This document shows, one piece after another, positions 40,817 to 55,200 of a DNA stretch of 64,000 nt. The DNA is from Lepidurus packardi. Lineage: Eukaryota > Arthropoda > Branchiopoda > Notostraca > Triopsidae. The DNA lies in contig JAKZAN010000006.1 in NCBI GenBank assembly GCA_023053545.1, positions 11,006,351 through 11,070,350 on the forward strand. Direction: 5' to 3'. Position 1 is the first letter of the stretch, and every line of letters begins with the position of its first letter. The notes under the pieces are model-generated. The model saw only the letters and a list, made by a program, of their open reading frames with translations. It did no database searches and was not told the DNA's origin. The translations under genes and the position numbers were made by a program.

Positions 40817-43800
40817 TTAAAACTCTGCATCCCAGCCAGAAAATTCGTCAGGAGGGATCTCCAAGTCTTTCGCATACGCGTCAAAATTACTGGCATCTTC
40901 AGCATTTCTTACCTTTAATTAGAAAAAAAAGTTGAACCTTTTCGCGTTACATTCTTAGTTACTTGTGGTTTAATAGGTGCTTCTAGTACTCGCCGCTGTA
41001 ATCCGTCCCAATCAAACCCTTGGAACCACCTATGAGCCAATTATGAATACCGAATAAGACCGAAAAGCTTTTTGCAGCAATAGTGTAGTTACCTATGCTT
41101 TTTGATATCTTCAATTCCTCCTCTTAAATAGCCTAACCGTTCCGTAGGCGATTCTCGACACAGTCTCTTGATTAATGCTTGTGCTCCTCTTCCCACTGTT
41201 CTGGGAAACTCAATTTGGTCGATTCCTTTTAGGATGATATTGTACGTTTTCATAGGATCCGACGCCACAAAAGGAGGCCTGTTTATAAAACAACGCTTTT
41301 CTCGCTCACTCGCCTTCACTAAAAGGCTTAAGAGATTCTTACGTGCCAGTCAGCAGCTCGTACATCAAAATACCCAACGACCAGTAATCCACCGCTCGAT
41401 CGTGACCCTTGTTAAGTATGATCTCTGGTGCCACGTACTCGGGTGTACCACAGAAAGTCCACGTCTTATTGCTCGGCCCCAGGTACTTAGAAAACCCAAA
41501 ATCCACCTAAGTGAGAGAGAAATGTAAGAAAGCGTTTTTTGCTCTTTCATTGCTTTTGTGTTGAACTCACCAATTTGACATAACCGTTGCTATCGAGCAG
41601 CAAGTTTTCTGGCTTAAGGTCTCGGTAGATAATTCCCTTTGTATGGAGGTAATGAAATGCCTCCACAACGCACGCAGTGTAGAAGCAGGTCGTGCTATCA
41701 TCGAAATGGCCTCGATCTCTCAAGATTGTCCATACTTCGCCGCCCAAGCACGCTTCCATCAACATGTAAACATATTTGCCATCCCGGAACGTAGTATATA
41801 GCCTATATCATAAAAAGAATGCTTAGAAAGCTAATCTTTTAGAATACTGAAATTGAACCCAGCTTGCGTAAGAATTCCTAGATTGAGAGCTTTATCTTAT
41901 TTTAGCATACCTGGCAATAAAGTGATTACGACAGGACATCATTATAAGCTTCTCGCTATAAATATGCTCTTGCTGCTGGGTATTGACGATATGTTGCTTT
42001 TTTAGACATTTCAGCGCAAAAGTCAAGTTCCGGTCGTAAATATATTGTACAAGTTCCACCCGGCCAAAACCACCCACTCCCAATGTGGCAATAACGTCCA
42101 GATCGCTCAAGCCAATATGCGCAAACTCCGCTAAAAGGGGAAAAGAATAAAGCGGACTTTATTGGCGAAAGCCAGAATAAATCCTCTTCCACTACTGACG
42201 ATTTCAAGACGACAATTTATAAAATGTCACTTTGTAAATTAATCAAATTATAGAATTATTGAGATTCTCTCCGCTCCAAAGTGGGTGTAGTAAGTTTTAA
42301 ACATCGCAATATTGAAGACATATACTTTCCTTGGCAACGCGACACAAGGACGACTCGACAAAAGGACTCAGTGTACCCGACACAAGGACGCCGGACCCCA
42401 ACAGAAGGGCGCCTAACCTAACCGAACCTTACCTTATGACGTATTTTTTAATAGGGCTTAAGCACTTTTTAATCTCGTTTGCGCTTAACCAATGAGCAGA
42501 AGCTTTTTAAACTCGAAATTCTATTGGTCCCTTAAAAGATTATGGACCTGGCGAGTCGAGCCGAGTCATCCTTGTGTCTACATCTCCTTTCATTTGATAA
42601 GCTACTGCGTTAAAGAAGCTTTATTTTACGAAATCTTACCTGCGGGTGCGTCTTGGCGTAAGGCACTGGCAGAATGAATTCCGCGGACTAGGTCTCCATA
42701 ATCTCGTTCACGCAATTCGCTCAAATCGCCAATTAATTGAATAAAGGACCTTGGCGAAAAGAACGGAAATAGGAAACATGAAATTTTGTTTGTTTACTCT
42801 TAGAATTTTTTGGCTCCCCTTTTATTTTTACTTACTCTCTGTTCAACGTGAGGCATTCTACACCGGGCGCTAAAGCAATCACGTTGGCCGTGCGACATTC
42901 TTCCCGCAAAAGGGCCTGCTCTCCGAAATAATCTCCTTTTTCCAAGGTACGTATCTCTTCTTCTTCTAGCTTCCCTATCAAATAAGGAACATATGGGCGT
43001 ATGTTGCAGTACACTTCATACGTCTCTTCCTTCCTTTTCTTCTAAGTTTTGCGATAGGAAGAGACCAGACGACACTAACTCAATGTTCTTACTTCAATAA
43101 TAAAGGGACAAAAATGAAAAGCGGGAGATAAAAAAACCGCTAGGGAAAAAAAGCGAAAGCAATTTTGGGGTAAAACCGAGCAACCGACTAGAGATGGTAA
43201 ATGCGGTTAAAGAATTCTTGGTGAATCCTTTTTCTTCAACAATGTTTACCTGGTGGTCGTTGCGTGACTTTGACCCGTCCAGAAGAGATGATGAAAAAGT
43301 TGTCGCCCTTAGCGCCTTGCCTCACGATGTAAGTTCCACTTGGGTAGAATTCCTGAGACAAAATGTGTCAAACGAGACAAAAAAGAAAAACGGAGTCAAC
43401 ATCCGCCTACATGAGACCATCCAAACTCATTTCTTTCTTCATTTCTTTCATTTTCTTAACAAAAGATGGTAAGAAACGTATCCGGGATACCTTGCAATCT
43501 TATTTAAGGCCTCGTTCCAAAACCCGTTAGCCACTCCCTGTTTAACTCGTTACGGAGTTCCGTAATTTTTTTAAAAAGATTAAAGCATTATTTTAACGTT
43601 CTTGCGTTATAGTTCTAATATTAACAACTTAATGTTCCCGTATACCTTAACTTCCTGATGTGAAACAGTCACAGATGGCACTGATGTGTGTTATTTTTTT
43701 GTGAAAGCCTTGTGGAAAGAAGTACAAAAAGAACATTTAACCAATTGCCAAAAAAAAAAAAAAAAAAGTTTCTGTGCTTGTTATTTGCTTCTGAAAAGTA

Positions 43801-46800
43801 CAACTTGTCATCACAAGTTGGACATATCTTTATCCAACGTGTGTTTCACATAGTTACAAACTTCATTTGCATGTTACCAATTTATTATGAATTCGAAAAA
43901 GTGGATTGGCTGTGCACTAGCCGACTAAAGCATGCTCAAGATAACTGTCAAATATTTTTTTACGACATGTCCTGGTTTTAAAGAAAATTTGTTCCGAAAT
44001 TACCCGTACTAACCGCCCATTCCGAGCTAAGGTATACGAGCCTTAACCCATCAAATGTTCCAACGAACTGGAAACCAGAAAATTCGAAAGTAACGTGTCA
44101 TATCTTACGACCTAAACCACTCCTTTAATAAGAAGACTGAATGAACCACTGGTATGCCGTACGATAATATGAAAAAGTTAGGTAATCACGCCCTTCCTAC
44201 TGTAAAACCTGGGAGACGTGGCTGACTTTATTCGCTATAAATTGATAAGCTTCACGCAGGAAAGAAAGCTGCGAGCTGAACGATAAGCTCTGATGCTTCT
44301 AGCAGGGGGCCTGACTTAGCCTTATATATATATATACATAAGGTTGAAGCAGGTATAATCCGTGTATAATACAGTCTGAAATACTTACGACTTCGAGGAC
44401 ATCAGCCAGCTTGACGATAACTTCGGGCGACAAATTGGCAAGTAGGGGCACGCTTCGTAAAAAATTCACGTTCTCATCGATCTTCTGGAGTCCCGTTCGT
44501 TTCATGACTTGCTGGAATGCGCGCCGATCGAGCACCCAAACCGTAGCCGGAGTGACGGCTGTTCCAAATAACCCGAAATATGAGTCCAATGCTTGAAACA
44601 AAACTTAAAGTATTTCTTTATTACCTCTTATGGACGCCGTTCGGGTGCAATTGTATAAAATTGCCAGTTCTCCGAAAGCTTTGCCCGTGCCAAGTCGCCC
44701 TAATACTTTGTTGCCTTGTAAAACTTCAAACTCGCCAGCAGCAGAAACATATAAATGCGAACCTATTTTTTTTATTATAAAAACAAAAATAAATTTCTAT
44801 TGAATTAGCCTGCATTACCGCAAGCCTATACAAGTCTTCCGACAAACTGCCAGAAAAATAGAGGGATGGACCCTTACCTACATCGCCTTCTTGAATTACA
44901 AAACTGCCTCGTTCATATTCACGGGCATACATAGAATCGACGATTTCCCGGACTTGTCCAGTATCCAGGTTCTTCAAAAAATCGTTGTCCATTATAGCAT
45001 CTTTGATAAGTTGCTTAGTCCTGGAAAAGTAGACAGATCAAAAGCACCATTAAATCATTGGGGTATACTTTATTTATAACCATGAGTAAATTTCCCACAT
45101 AAAACTTAGAAAAGAAGGAGAAAGAGGAAGATTCTCTTTGGTATGTAAGGCAGCATTCTGCACAATAGTCATTCAGACTATTAAAAGGGGAGTCATGAGA
45201 AGAAATGAGTATATCAGCAGGTATAGTGCCTTTCATAAGACTTTAGAGGGTTTTATATGGATTTCAGGTCGAGTGTCTGAGGGAATCACGAGGAGTCAAA
45301 ACAGCGTGACGTGAATGGCAACGAAATCCCCACAAAAGTAGCGCTTTCCTGATTTCAACACGGACTCACGCAAGCTTAGAAAGCGTCTCGTGTTTGAATA
45401 GGGAGTACCAAAGAAATACACAGGAGCACATTGTATAGAACTTGCTAAAAAATTAAGTATACTTTCCCAAAAATGGTTTCCCCATAATTTCTCCTATCCC
45501 AAAAGACGCCATTTATCAGCTTCTCCTTCGTAATTATTTCAGCCTCGAAATTCACTTTTGCTTCCCTTTCTTTAAAGCCACAACCGAAACCCTTTTTATT
45601 GTTAAACCAGTCCTCGGTAAAAAAAGGAAAAAAAGCTCGTTGTACAAAATCGAACGATTTGTGTATGTACGTACTTTATAGAGTAACGTATATTTTGCAT
45701 GGGTTTGTCAACGTCTTAATCACCTTTTACGAATATGCTTTAGTAAAGCCAAAGGGACTTAAGGGCACTCAACTTGTCTTGTCAGACAAACCCGATTTTT
45801 CATAGTCACTTCTAAGTTTATTGAGTTTAATTTAGCTTTACGTTTCTTTAAGGCCACGGTGTACATCAAGCAATTGATCAAAAGGAAATAACAAATCAAT
45901 TACTTTGACTTCACCTAGCAGAAAAGGAGTCCGTGACGTGTTTTGAAGCTGCACAAAAATAAACGCTTCATTTTTTGGTTCAAAAGAGAATCAATATTTG
46001 TTTCTCCTTTCATAAAAAAACAATTAAATACTTGCGGAGCACCCTAAACTGATTTGTATCTCCCAGCTGTAAAACCTATAAACGAGTTTTCGTTTCGCAA
46101 AAAAAAAAAATGGCAGGCAAAGATATAAGCTCGACTAGGAAACAAAAAAAAACCATTGAAAATCGAATGTACCATATATTCCTTCCTAAAACAATTCAAG
46201 ATTTGTTTTCGTCTCTCCAAGAAAACCAAATACGTAACTAATTTTGCCTTCTCCCGCTGCAAGACCAGATCTGTTTTCCCTCCACCAAACAAAACTTTAA
46301 TTACAAAAAAGTGAAAAATAAACCTGCAAAAACTAGTTGAACCGCTCAAGCTTTTATGACATTTTATTACCGCTCACACCCCTCACCCTTGGCTAAACAC
46401 CTGACTAGATCTTTGTCATTCATTCAACAATTCTCTTCGCATATTCTGAATAACCATTTATGCAATATAGCCTCCTTTCACTAACCAAAAAAAAAAAAAA
46501 AACTGACGAAACAGTCCTGAAAACTCGACTAAAAGAACTTGTAATTGTTTCTCCGGAATTTCTGCCAGGGGCTGGGGGGTTTGGGAGGGAAAGATGTAAC
46601 TCGTTTACTCTTAAGAACCAAGTTACTCCACTGCGTGAATAAAATTATATCCTCTCTTTCTCAACAATTAAACGAATTTGCGACTTCCTCCCCAGCAGTG
46701 ACTGAACTTATTAAGCAACCAATAAAACCTTTTCAGAAATCAACAAAAGTGAGTTTTACGACTTCCCTGTTTGGAAGAAATGCATGACCATAAACTCGGA

Positions 46801-49212
46801 CCTGAAACCCTTTTAAACCTCCGCGAAAAGATTGGAGCAACAAACTGAAATTCTTGCAGTAAAACCCCATCAAAAATGGTAAAAAGTGGTAAAAAAAAAC
46901 AACGCAAACACAAGATACAAGAAGTAAACACTTACCGGAAATCTTTTTCGTAGCGCGTGAGAGGAAGTTGATCCTGTGGTCTTCCACTAGGATCGGATGA
47001 CTCTCCTGAGACTCCTTGTCGCTTGAAATTAATAGACGGTCCATGAAGAGAATTCAGCAAGTTTCCATCTTGGGCACGTGTCGCTTGAAGTACACTCTAC
47101 ACCAACACAAGAAACCTATTAATTTCACCACCATTTCTATTGGCCTTTTTAATTACCCTGAGCTTATTCACTTCTCGCTGCAATCTACCCACATCTTCAT
47201 CTCGTTTCCGTAGATGCCTCTTGATTTCCGCATTTTCAGCTTGCAATAGAGTGGTTCGTTCTTCACGTTCTTTTAGTTCCGCTTTCAATTCCGGTACCAA
47301 TGCACACAGATACGCATAATCCTGGGGCATTTTCGTGCTGGAACTCTCCGGCGGTGAATGGCGTGAATGGTTGGGGTTCGCAGAAGACACTGGCGGACCT
47401 AAAGTGGCGCCTAAATTCACTCCCGGCGCCATGGACAGACACGACGCTCCGTTGCCCATAGAAGTCGCTGAGCCAGAGTTGCACTGAGGCAAAGGACGAT
47501 TGAAAATCTGCAAAAGGCTCACGGGTGATGGTTTGATTGTATTAGCAGAGCTAATGTTCGTCAGGAACCTGACAGCGGGCTTGGAATCGCTGCCTGCACT
47601 TACACTTGACTGCGATGGCTGTTGCACCTGAGCGTCCTCCTTCAACAGCGGCTCGAGAGGCAAAGAAGGAGATTTGCGGTGGCGGGGGGCATTAGAAAAC
47701 GATGCTGCTGCTTCTGCCACTACTGCCTCCGGTCCAGGTACAGCTCCACCTATAAATCAAATATTCAATGCCCACGTTCTCTCCTATCAAAAGGGCAGCC
47801 AGTGCACGCCAACGAGTATTCCCCCTTATTCTAGTGGTCCTCACGTGACCTAATTTTCAACTCGAACCCTGTTCGGGAGTCCATAAGAGCTGCCAAGTTT
47901 GTAATTATATTCAATTATAAAGTGACAACATTTGACTTCATATCAGTAAGATAATGCGGTTCTGTACGATATTAAATAAAGCACATTTTCCTGATCTGTG
48001 AAGATGAAGCTTTTTTCTTTCTCAGAATGATGACACGTAAAGACTTATTTGCTGTTTAAAATGAAAGAAACACCAGGAAAACATAATACGATTGCATTTA
48101 AATTACAGATAGGCGTATTTTATAAAATTACGATGAAACTAATCCCACTTATTGTAATTATAATAAGTGGTATTGGTTTTTGTAATTATAAATGTACAGT
48201 ACTTTCATAGATATTTGTAATTGATTACCATAATAAGATTTTTAATAAGAAACCAAATTCACAAGTAAGGGAACTAGACACTTCCGTAACCGCAATTTTT
48301 TTTAGTTTGTTTTTAAAGAGATGTGGATACTATAACTAAGAATCCAAACATTCACATTTTATAAAACTATATAATAAAAATTAATAACATCCCTACTACT
48401 GTTTTATGTTGGCAAAGGATATCGATTACTGTAGTCAATACTATGTGCCAGTGCACTTAAGCTACCAACTAGGAAATTTCGTAAAAGAAAAGTCTCACTC
48501 TCCCACAGGGACATCGAATTTTTCCAAGAAAGTGAGGTGAACATACCTTATATTTTTAAAAAGCAGCAATTCTAAAAGCAGATAGTCGTACTCTAACAGC
48601 ACTTAAGAAATAGAAAAGTTGTAGATTCACATTCTTGTTAGAAACATTCATTCATATTTGTTCACCTTGAAAGTTTTCGACTGTTTAAAAATAATAGTTC
48701 AAAACGTTCGCATTTTACGTAACTCCAAATCACGTTTTTCTACCATTTTGGTTTACTTCACACATTCATAAATTAACTTGACTAGCTTATTTGAGGTGAA
48801 ATAGTAGTGCTGTATAACTTAAGTCTCTTCAGAAGTTCAGAACGGATCTACTTTGAATTTCAAATTTGTGAGCGGAATTACTTCAGGAAGGCGGTCCTTC
48901 AAAGCTTCCATGCTGGGATTGACACTTGCTCGTTACACGGCCGTTCTGTTTATGGTCATAGTGACCTTCCTAAACCGGAGCCTTACACTCGCACCAACAC
49001 GCGAGCCCTACTATCGCTGATAAAAAGCCAAAGGCCGGGGTGTTACCTGAGCTGGTCCAAGTCAACGACGGCGGCGGCGCCTGGACGCCGTTCGAAGTCA
49101 ACAGGGAATCATCGGAGAGCTGCAGTTGTTTTGGCTCTGTTGTCCACGAAGAAGACATTAATGAAATATCATCGTTGTGGCGGGTCCCAGCGGCTGTTCT
49201 GTCAGAAGCCAT
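40817..49212 (-). CDS. for: cGMP-dependent protein kinase, foraging/PKG-I type
   Basis: A cGMP-activated Ser/Thr kinase. The 15 minus-strand exons begin at 49212, 47749, 47096, 45020, 44762, 44558, 43352, 42974, 42749, 42130, 41802, 41506, 41278, 41029 and 40912, summing to 895 residues. The N-terminus is Ser/Pro-rich, followed by a coiled coil of about residues 197-253 ([16 protein letters not shown]), the usual dimerisation zipper. RQGVSGES matches the autoinhibitory segment. Two cyclic-nucleotide domains follow, with phosphate-binding cassettes [14 protein letters not shown] and [14 protein letters not shown]. The kinase has the glycine loop GVGGFGRV (592-599), K615, YRDLKPEN (707-714), DFG (727-729) and activation-loop [15 protein letters not shown]. 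The tail ends SGWDAEF. In Drosophila, foraging encodes isoforms with different N-termini; only one N-terminus is seen here. Exon 1 ends AGCTCAG|GTAACA in phase 1, fitting exon 2. Confidence 0.95.
42336..42405. repeat. fragment of the CGACACAAGGACGA repeat
   Basis: CGACACAAGGACGACTCGAC (42340-42359) and CCGACACAAGGACG (42378-42391) match the end units of the element at 9890-10570. A short CCTAACCTAACC, the complement of the TTAGG unit, follows at 42413-42424. It lies inside the PKG intron between 42131 and 42639. Confidence 0.6.
43633..44042 (+). mobile_element. piggyBac-like MITE copy 3, in a PKG intron
   Basis: A 410-base element flanked by TTAA on both sides (43629-43632 and 44043-44046). 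The left end TGTTCCCGTATACCTTA and right end GCTAAGGTATACGAGCC are inverted. The interior matches the copy at 58034-58558, with an internal deletion. TTAA target duplication and the terminal repeat point to piggyBac-type mobilisation. It has no coding capacity. Confidence 0.85.
45021..46935 (-). other. PKG intron 3
   Basis: A 1.9 kb intron between the autoinhibitory-segment exon and the first cyclic-nucleotide exon. It holds A-rich runs (near 46100 and 46487) and a G-rich patch (46560-46585). No exon or mobile element was recognised. Confidence 0.7.
47750..49046 (-). other. PKG intron 1
   Basis: A 1.3 kb AT-rich intron. A short inverted repeat, CCACTTATT and AATAAGTGG, lies at 48146-48171. 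Nothing else was recognised. Confidence 0.65.
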
Positions 49213-52200
49213 GCTTTCATTGCCCCTTTCTCCACGACCAGCTAATGACTCCCCCGCTTCTTCCTTTTCCTTGTGTCTTCTTCACAACGAGGGAAGAATT
49301 AGCCATCTACCAGCAGCAGGACTGTGTAACATAACCAAGCATTTCCGGTGCTTTCATGGTCATGACTTGTTTTGGTAATCACACGCCCACCCACGCTACC
49401 TATATACAATAAACAACCAATTAATACAGTGTGAACGCTTGTGAAGCTTTCCAGATGAGCTTTTTGTGTGCTGCTTCTTGTATAATAAAGAAAGAAATAC
49501 CTCCCTTTTGTAGACGACTAACGTGAAGTTAAATAGTCTCATTAAAAATACGCTTTTTTTTGCAATTAATATCCTAACTAAAACACTTGGGTTCCGCTGC
49601 AAAATATACTGATTTGTATCGCGATACGGTAAATTCGCGCCTAATATTTACGGGGCGAATGTCAAGCCGTGCACCTAAGCAAGTAACGCCATCTTGGCTA
49701 AAACAATGAGAATTCCCTTTCAAAATTAGGTGCATCATACACTGTGAACAAATTAAAGCTAATCTAGCGCACTATCCGGCAGTATTTTCGAGGTCAAATT
49801 CACGTCTTTTTCTTTAACAGAGTTTTATGAATGTACGAACGCTGACCGTTAATGTTTGGAAGTAAACGACTAATGCTTCACAATATAAATATTTTTTTCG
49901 GACCATCTTGATAAATTCACAAATGAAAGCTAATACATATTGATGACGGCTATGCTTACAACACTTAAATGCATCAAAATGTACCTTAATTGGACAGACG
50001 CCAATAAAGAATATAATAAAAGGTTGATCCTTAAAAGTCTACGTCAGAAGTACGACGTCGGAAATTATTCGAATTTCTGTCACGGTTACCCGGGTGCCGG
50101 CTGCTGTCTATATAACGAACGTATCGGGTTTCATGATGCGATTGTGCTTTGAGGGGGCAAAAATACGCGATTTGTTTGCTTATCAGTTGGCTTGTGTATA
50201 TATTCCGGGAAGATAAGGGCCAAGAATTGACCGAGTTGCAGCAACAACCCAGCGACGGCACATCCATCGATCCGGTCATTTAATAATACACCATAAACAA
50301 GTATTGAACTGCCCCTCCCCCCTCGTTCTCTTAAAGGGGAAAGGTCTTTCCTTGCATTTTGTGTGAGACAGGTCGAAGGTCGCACAACTAACGGATAATG
50401 ACAGAATAAAATAGCGAGTACTACAAAGGTCAGTTGGCCACGCCCATGATCCTTTTTTGCTTATTAATCCACTTTCTTCTCTTCACCATAAAGTTAGCAA
50501 AATGCAAGTGGGTAGTGAATATTGTGTTGTATAGGGTCTTTTACAATTCAAAAGAGGTGAAAGATTTGGACGATAATATATCGAAATGGGCGTCAGACTT
50601 GGTCAACTTTAGATATTTGGGAAGTTGCCAAACTGCATGGCATTCTTACTTTTTTTATTTAGTGTTTTTTCTTATAAACGATGGACAAAGAAGGCCAAAA
50701 GGCTTTAAAAGATTGACAAGCTCATTATGCCTTAGGTTCGTGTGAAGTTTCTCGCTTCATGTGGCGAGGAAACATGTACTTGCAGCTTGTATAAGGCGCT
50801 AAGTAATAAATCACAGTGGCAATTTTCTTGGCTATGTCCCATTAATATGTAATGCGATGCACAAGCTGAGCATTTATAATCAGCCAACATGTAGTAATTT
50901 ATCAACCTGACTCTTTCAATTGTCGTGTCCCGGTGATTTTATAGTACGAATTAGCATACTAAATCAAATTCGCTTTTTCTCTCTCCATTCCGTAGCTTTG
51001 TAATTTTAATCAATCTGAAAGTAACACGATTACATGTTTACAACGAACTTGGTTCTAGGAAAGGGTCATATTACCACATCTTAGATGTATTTAAACTGCC
51101 AATCCAAGGTCGAAGTAAAGTGTCACTCGAGTAGTAACGCGGTACAATAATGCTCATCCTGCAATCGCACTCAAGTTCTCGCCTTTAAGAAAAGCCGAAA
51201 ACATGTAGAAATTGACCTAGATTAGTTTCTGACGTAAGCAAAGTTGCTTGCCTGGACCAAATTCAGTTGCGCTTTCGTCTTTTGTGTGCAGATAGGCTCG
51301 AGTGAGCCGAAAAATTACCCGCTCGCGGAGCCCGAACGAAAGTTTTTTTCGGCAGAAACTAGCTTAGAAAGTCGAAAATCCCTGTTGGGTGGGCTTGAAA
51401 TGACCACAATTTTTCTAATCACCTCCATTATCACATCCGGTGAACTATATATTTATTTGTCTTGCAAGACACATATATAGAAAGCTATGGGAACCGCCTT
51501 AGGACGCGTGCTGGAGTGCATCCCAAAGGGGTATAACTAATGGGTTCCCACCCTACAGATAATGTTTGTTGGTTCCCTTGAAACACACAAACGAGCTTGT
51601 CAATCTTCAAGTGCAGCTGATGCATTGTAATGACTTCTTTACATGTGTACCTTACCGAAAAGACACTTACTTAATGCTTTTTGTGTAAATACTTTGAGCT
51701 GTCAAGAGGGACGTGTGACGTCACGTAAGATCGAGTTACTCAAATGAAATTTAATGTTCCCTTTCCGCGTACCCCGCACGTGGTTGTTGTAATTAATGAC
51801 GTTTAGGTACCCTTCTTAAGAGTCTGAATCTCAACAGTATTTTTTAACAGCTACTACGTATAAATAAAAGATAACTACAACCCTAAAAAAGATCTACACA
51901 ATAATCTACTTTGGAATCCTTACATCAGTTTTGGCTTATACACTTTTTTGTACCAACTTTATTTTTTTCACGCGGCTGAGTGAGTTTTTGAAAACGATCA
52001 AATAAAATGAATAAAGAAAGCAGAAGTCTTTGTGTTTTCTAAACACAGGCTGTACGCTAAGTTAACCACAACAAATGGATTTGAAGTATTAAGTTTCCAA
52101 GCAACGTGCATAATTACAAATGCTACGAGATGTGTGAGGAAGATCTTTTGCTTAAATTGATTCTGTCACTTGCTTGGGTCGAGCTGGGCTAAGAACAGGA

Positions 52201-55200
52201 AGACACGGGTGAAAGGGCGTGTCATCTTAACGCTTAGCTCACCTTCATAAAAACATATATCTATGAAAAGAAAATGGGTTCTTTCTGCCAGTAGTGCGAA
52301 CACTAGCCAGACCCATTCACTTAAAACGTTTTTTTTATTATTATTTTCTGCTCTCCGCCTCCTTTTATATTTCCGTTGCCCTAGTTTTCTCCTTATGGCT
52401 AACGGCTCAGGGGGGAGGGGAATGAGAACTTCTCACGTGAACACCGCACCTTGCCCAACAGCATGAATCAAGTGAAACTCAAACCAAACCCAGTTTTCAA
52501 GTGCCAAAATTGCAAAAATATATACTTGTAATAAATCTCCGGAAACAGACATCTGTGGATCACACACCGCAAAGCTCTGATCACTTTCGTAATTTTAAGA
52601 AAGTACGCCTACTTTAGATTTCCTTAGCACGTGTAAGATAGGATTGCCCTACCGTACAGATACTTTTACCAGGTGTACGACACACCAATTAATCGGCCGG
52701 GAACTGAATTCCCGTGCATTAAATACAAACCCCTGGCGGGCATTCGCGCACTTTGCCAGCGCAGTTAAATTGGTAAACCGAGAGGGGAGGTGGGAGGGGG
52801 CAGTGACAAACACGCATACGCTGGGTTAGCTTTTTCACCCTGTTAGGATAGAATATAAAATAAACACACCTTTTGTTACATCGCATGCTATCCTTGTCAA
52901 CTGGTGAGAGATGCAGACCGTACGGACAAAAAAAAGAAACAAAGAAAACAATAGTACCATTACATGCTTGGTAGCACGAGGTACGGCTAGCGCGTGTCTC
53001 TTAACGATTTCCCTATCGATTAAACCATAATTCCATATTACAGTTAGGAGTCCCACGGCAGGTCTCTGATGGAGTCTGGATATTTGGACTTAATTTACTG
53101 CCTGGTACAGCGGGTGATTCCCATATCAAAACTACATAGTTCGGATGATATGGGAAATAACTGAAGAGTTGAAGAGCTTAAAGTCACGTAGAATTCTGCC
53201 GTTGAATGCCCTATGCAAGCATATCGTAAAAACCCGATTAATTCTAATTTTGCTTGACAAGCTTCTGAAAAGACCACTATAATCAAATATGCATCTTCGA
53301 TTTGATCTCATTATTAGAATTTAAAGTTCAATAAACGAATTGAAGTTTTAATTAATTCAATATAAGTTTCTGAAAGTTACAAAAATCTTAAGCGAAAAAC
53401 GGGCACCATCAAGGGGAAATACGTCGGATGTCTAACATCACTAACATTTGCCAAATCGGCCAACAATCTGCGCGACTGCCAAATGGTATTTACGACAAAC
53501 GACCAGGGAACAAGGACAAATTTAGGACCATGCTCCTTTCGTCCGAATATTCTAAGCAATTCATTAAACAAAGACCTTGGGTAACCAATTGAGTAGTCTT
53601 CAATCAAGTTCACTTCTACTGTGCCGCGCCATATATGTTAACATGCTAATAAAAGTTACAAGACTAATCTACTACTACAATTTAAGGAACCAACAGGACG
53701 GAATGATACCAAATTAACTTTGGTTAATAGGATTTGGTTTTCTATTGTTAAACGTAGTCTAGATGCATATATCTACTAGATGAATTAACAAATCATTCCT
53801 AGTGTATATCCATATATAAGTGTAAACTACACGCTCTTTCGTGTAAAAAAAAGAATACAGTCCGGAACAAGAAAAAGATGACCAAGATGAAGCCAGTGCC
53901 GCCACTTGAGCCAACACGGCATTTTTCTTGCACTCGAAAGATTTAATAACGAGGACAAGAAGATTGTTTCGGATGTAGCAAGAATTTCTTTCCCGACCTA
54001 GTGTGGAAGTTTAGGGCTGAGTGCCAGTATAAGTCAGAGCCGAGTCCGAAGTCTAAGCAATAAAAAATGTTGCCGTCGTCGCCTCTGTATTGTTCTATAT
54101 CTTCCTTCCCTATTTTTCTTCTTCTGCCTCTGCCTTTCGGGACAAAACGAAAGCCCTTTCTTTTTGTCCCGTTCATCAATTGGCCAGAAGCCGAGACAAG
54201 GATATATGCCATCTCTCATGTTGCGCTGCACTTGAAATTATGTCATCGAATCACTTCAACGAGAGCCTTTGTGTGTAATAATAAATGGCGCTGTCGTCGC
54301 CCTCAATTGATGCATATGTATTGGCACTTAACCCCACTCCAACGCAGCTCAACACTCCGGAAAAATTGTCCCAAATTTTTCGGCCAGACACAATAAAAGT
54401 CAACCGATCAATACGAAAAGCTTTCAAACTAATCGTGAGAGCGCCCTAATCTTATCATAGATTTAAAGACAACATCTACAAAACATCCAGATTAGCTTTA
54501 AAAGTTGATTTAGCGACCTTCGATAAACACAAAACCAAACTAAAAAAAAATTTGCTCAGAATTGAATCATACCTCTTAAGATATACTTCAGCTAATAAAG
54601 GGGAGCATTTAAAAATTTTACGAGCTTTCAGCTCAAATAAGCTCTGACAATTTTTACGGATAGGCCACTGCCAATTTCAAGTGTACATAGATAGAAACAC
54701 TCTTGCAAATAACCAAAGAAATTTATTAAATATCCATTATATCTCTTGCTTGTTACTAAACTTTTTCCATTATTTTTCGCCTGACTATTCTATGTCAACA
54801 ATGGAATGCAAAGGTTTTATTTTTCTTTATTGTTTAATTTCCATTGTTTCATCTCATTGTTCCCGTAACAGAGCACACCAACGAGACAAAGCGGTTCTAG
54901 TTATATCCTTCTGACGTGGCTTTTTTGCTCCAATTATTTCCAAACGTCGGTAAGGAAATAAACGTAATACTCAACAATAATACAAACGTAACGTGTTTTT
55001 GTTTTAATAACTAAATTAAATATGTATGTAATTGCTTAATAAGGAAGTAAGCTAACGCTAAGTACAGCTACTAAGTATGGCTAAGTCGCTACGCTAACGA
55101 AATACAAGGAAATTAGCCAACTTTAGTCACAAAACTAGTAATCCTCCTTATTTTATTAGCTTATTAGTTCAACGATGAAGCCAGTGAGCAGTGAACTCAA

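Noticed and set aside
48807-49334. 175-codon plus-strand open frame
   Set aside because: It lies antisense to PKG exon 1, whose frame and splice phase are supported; the frame looks like a compositional shadow.
53377-53613. 78-codon minus-strand frame
   Set aside because: It looked somewhat protein-like but has no recognised family, no splice partners and no nearby gene context.
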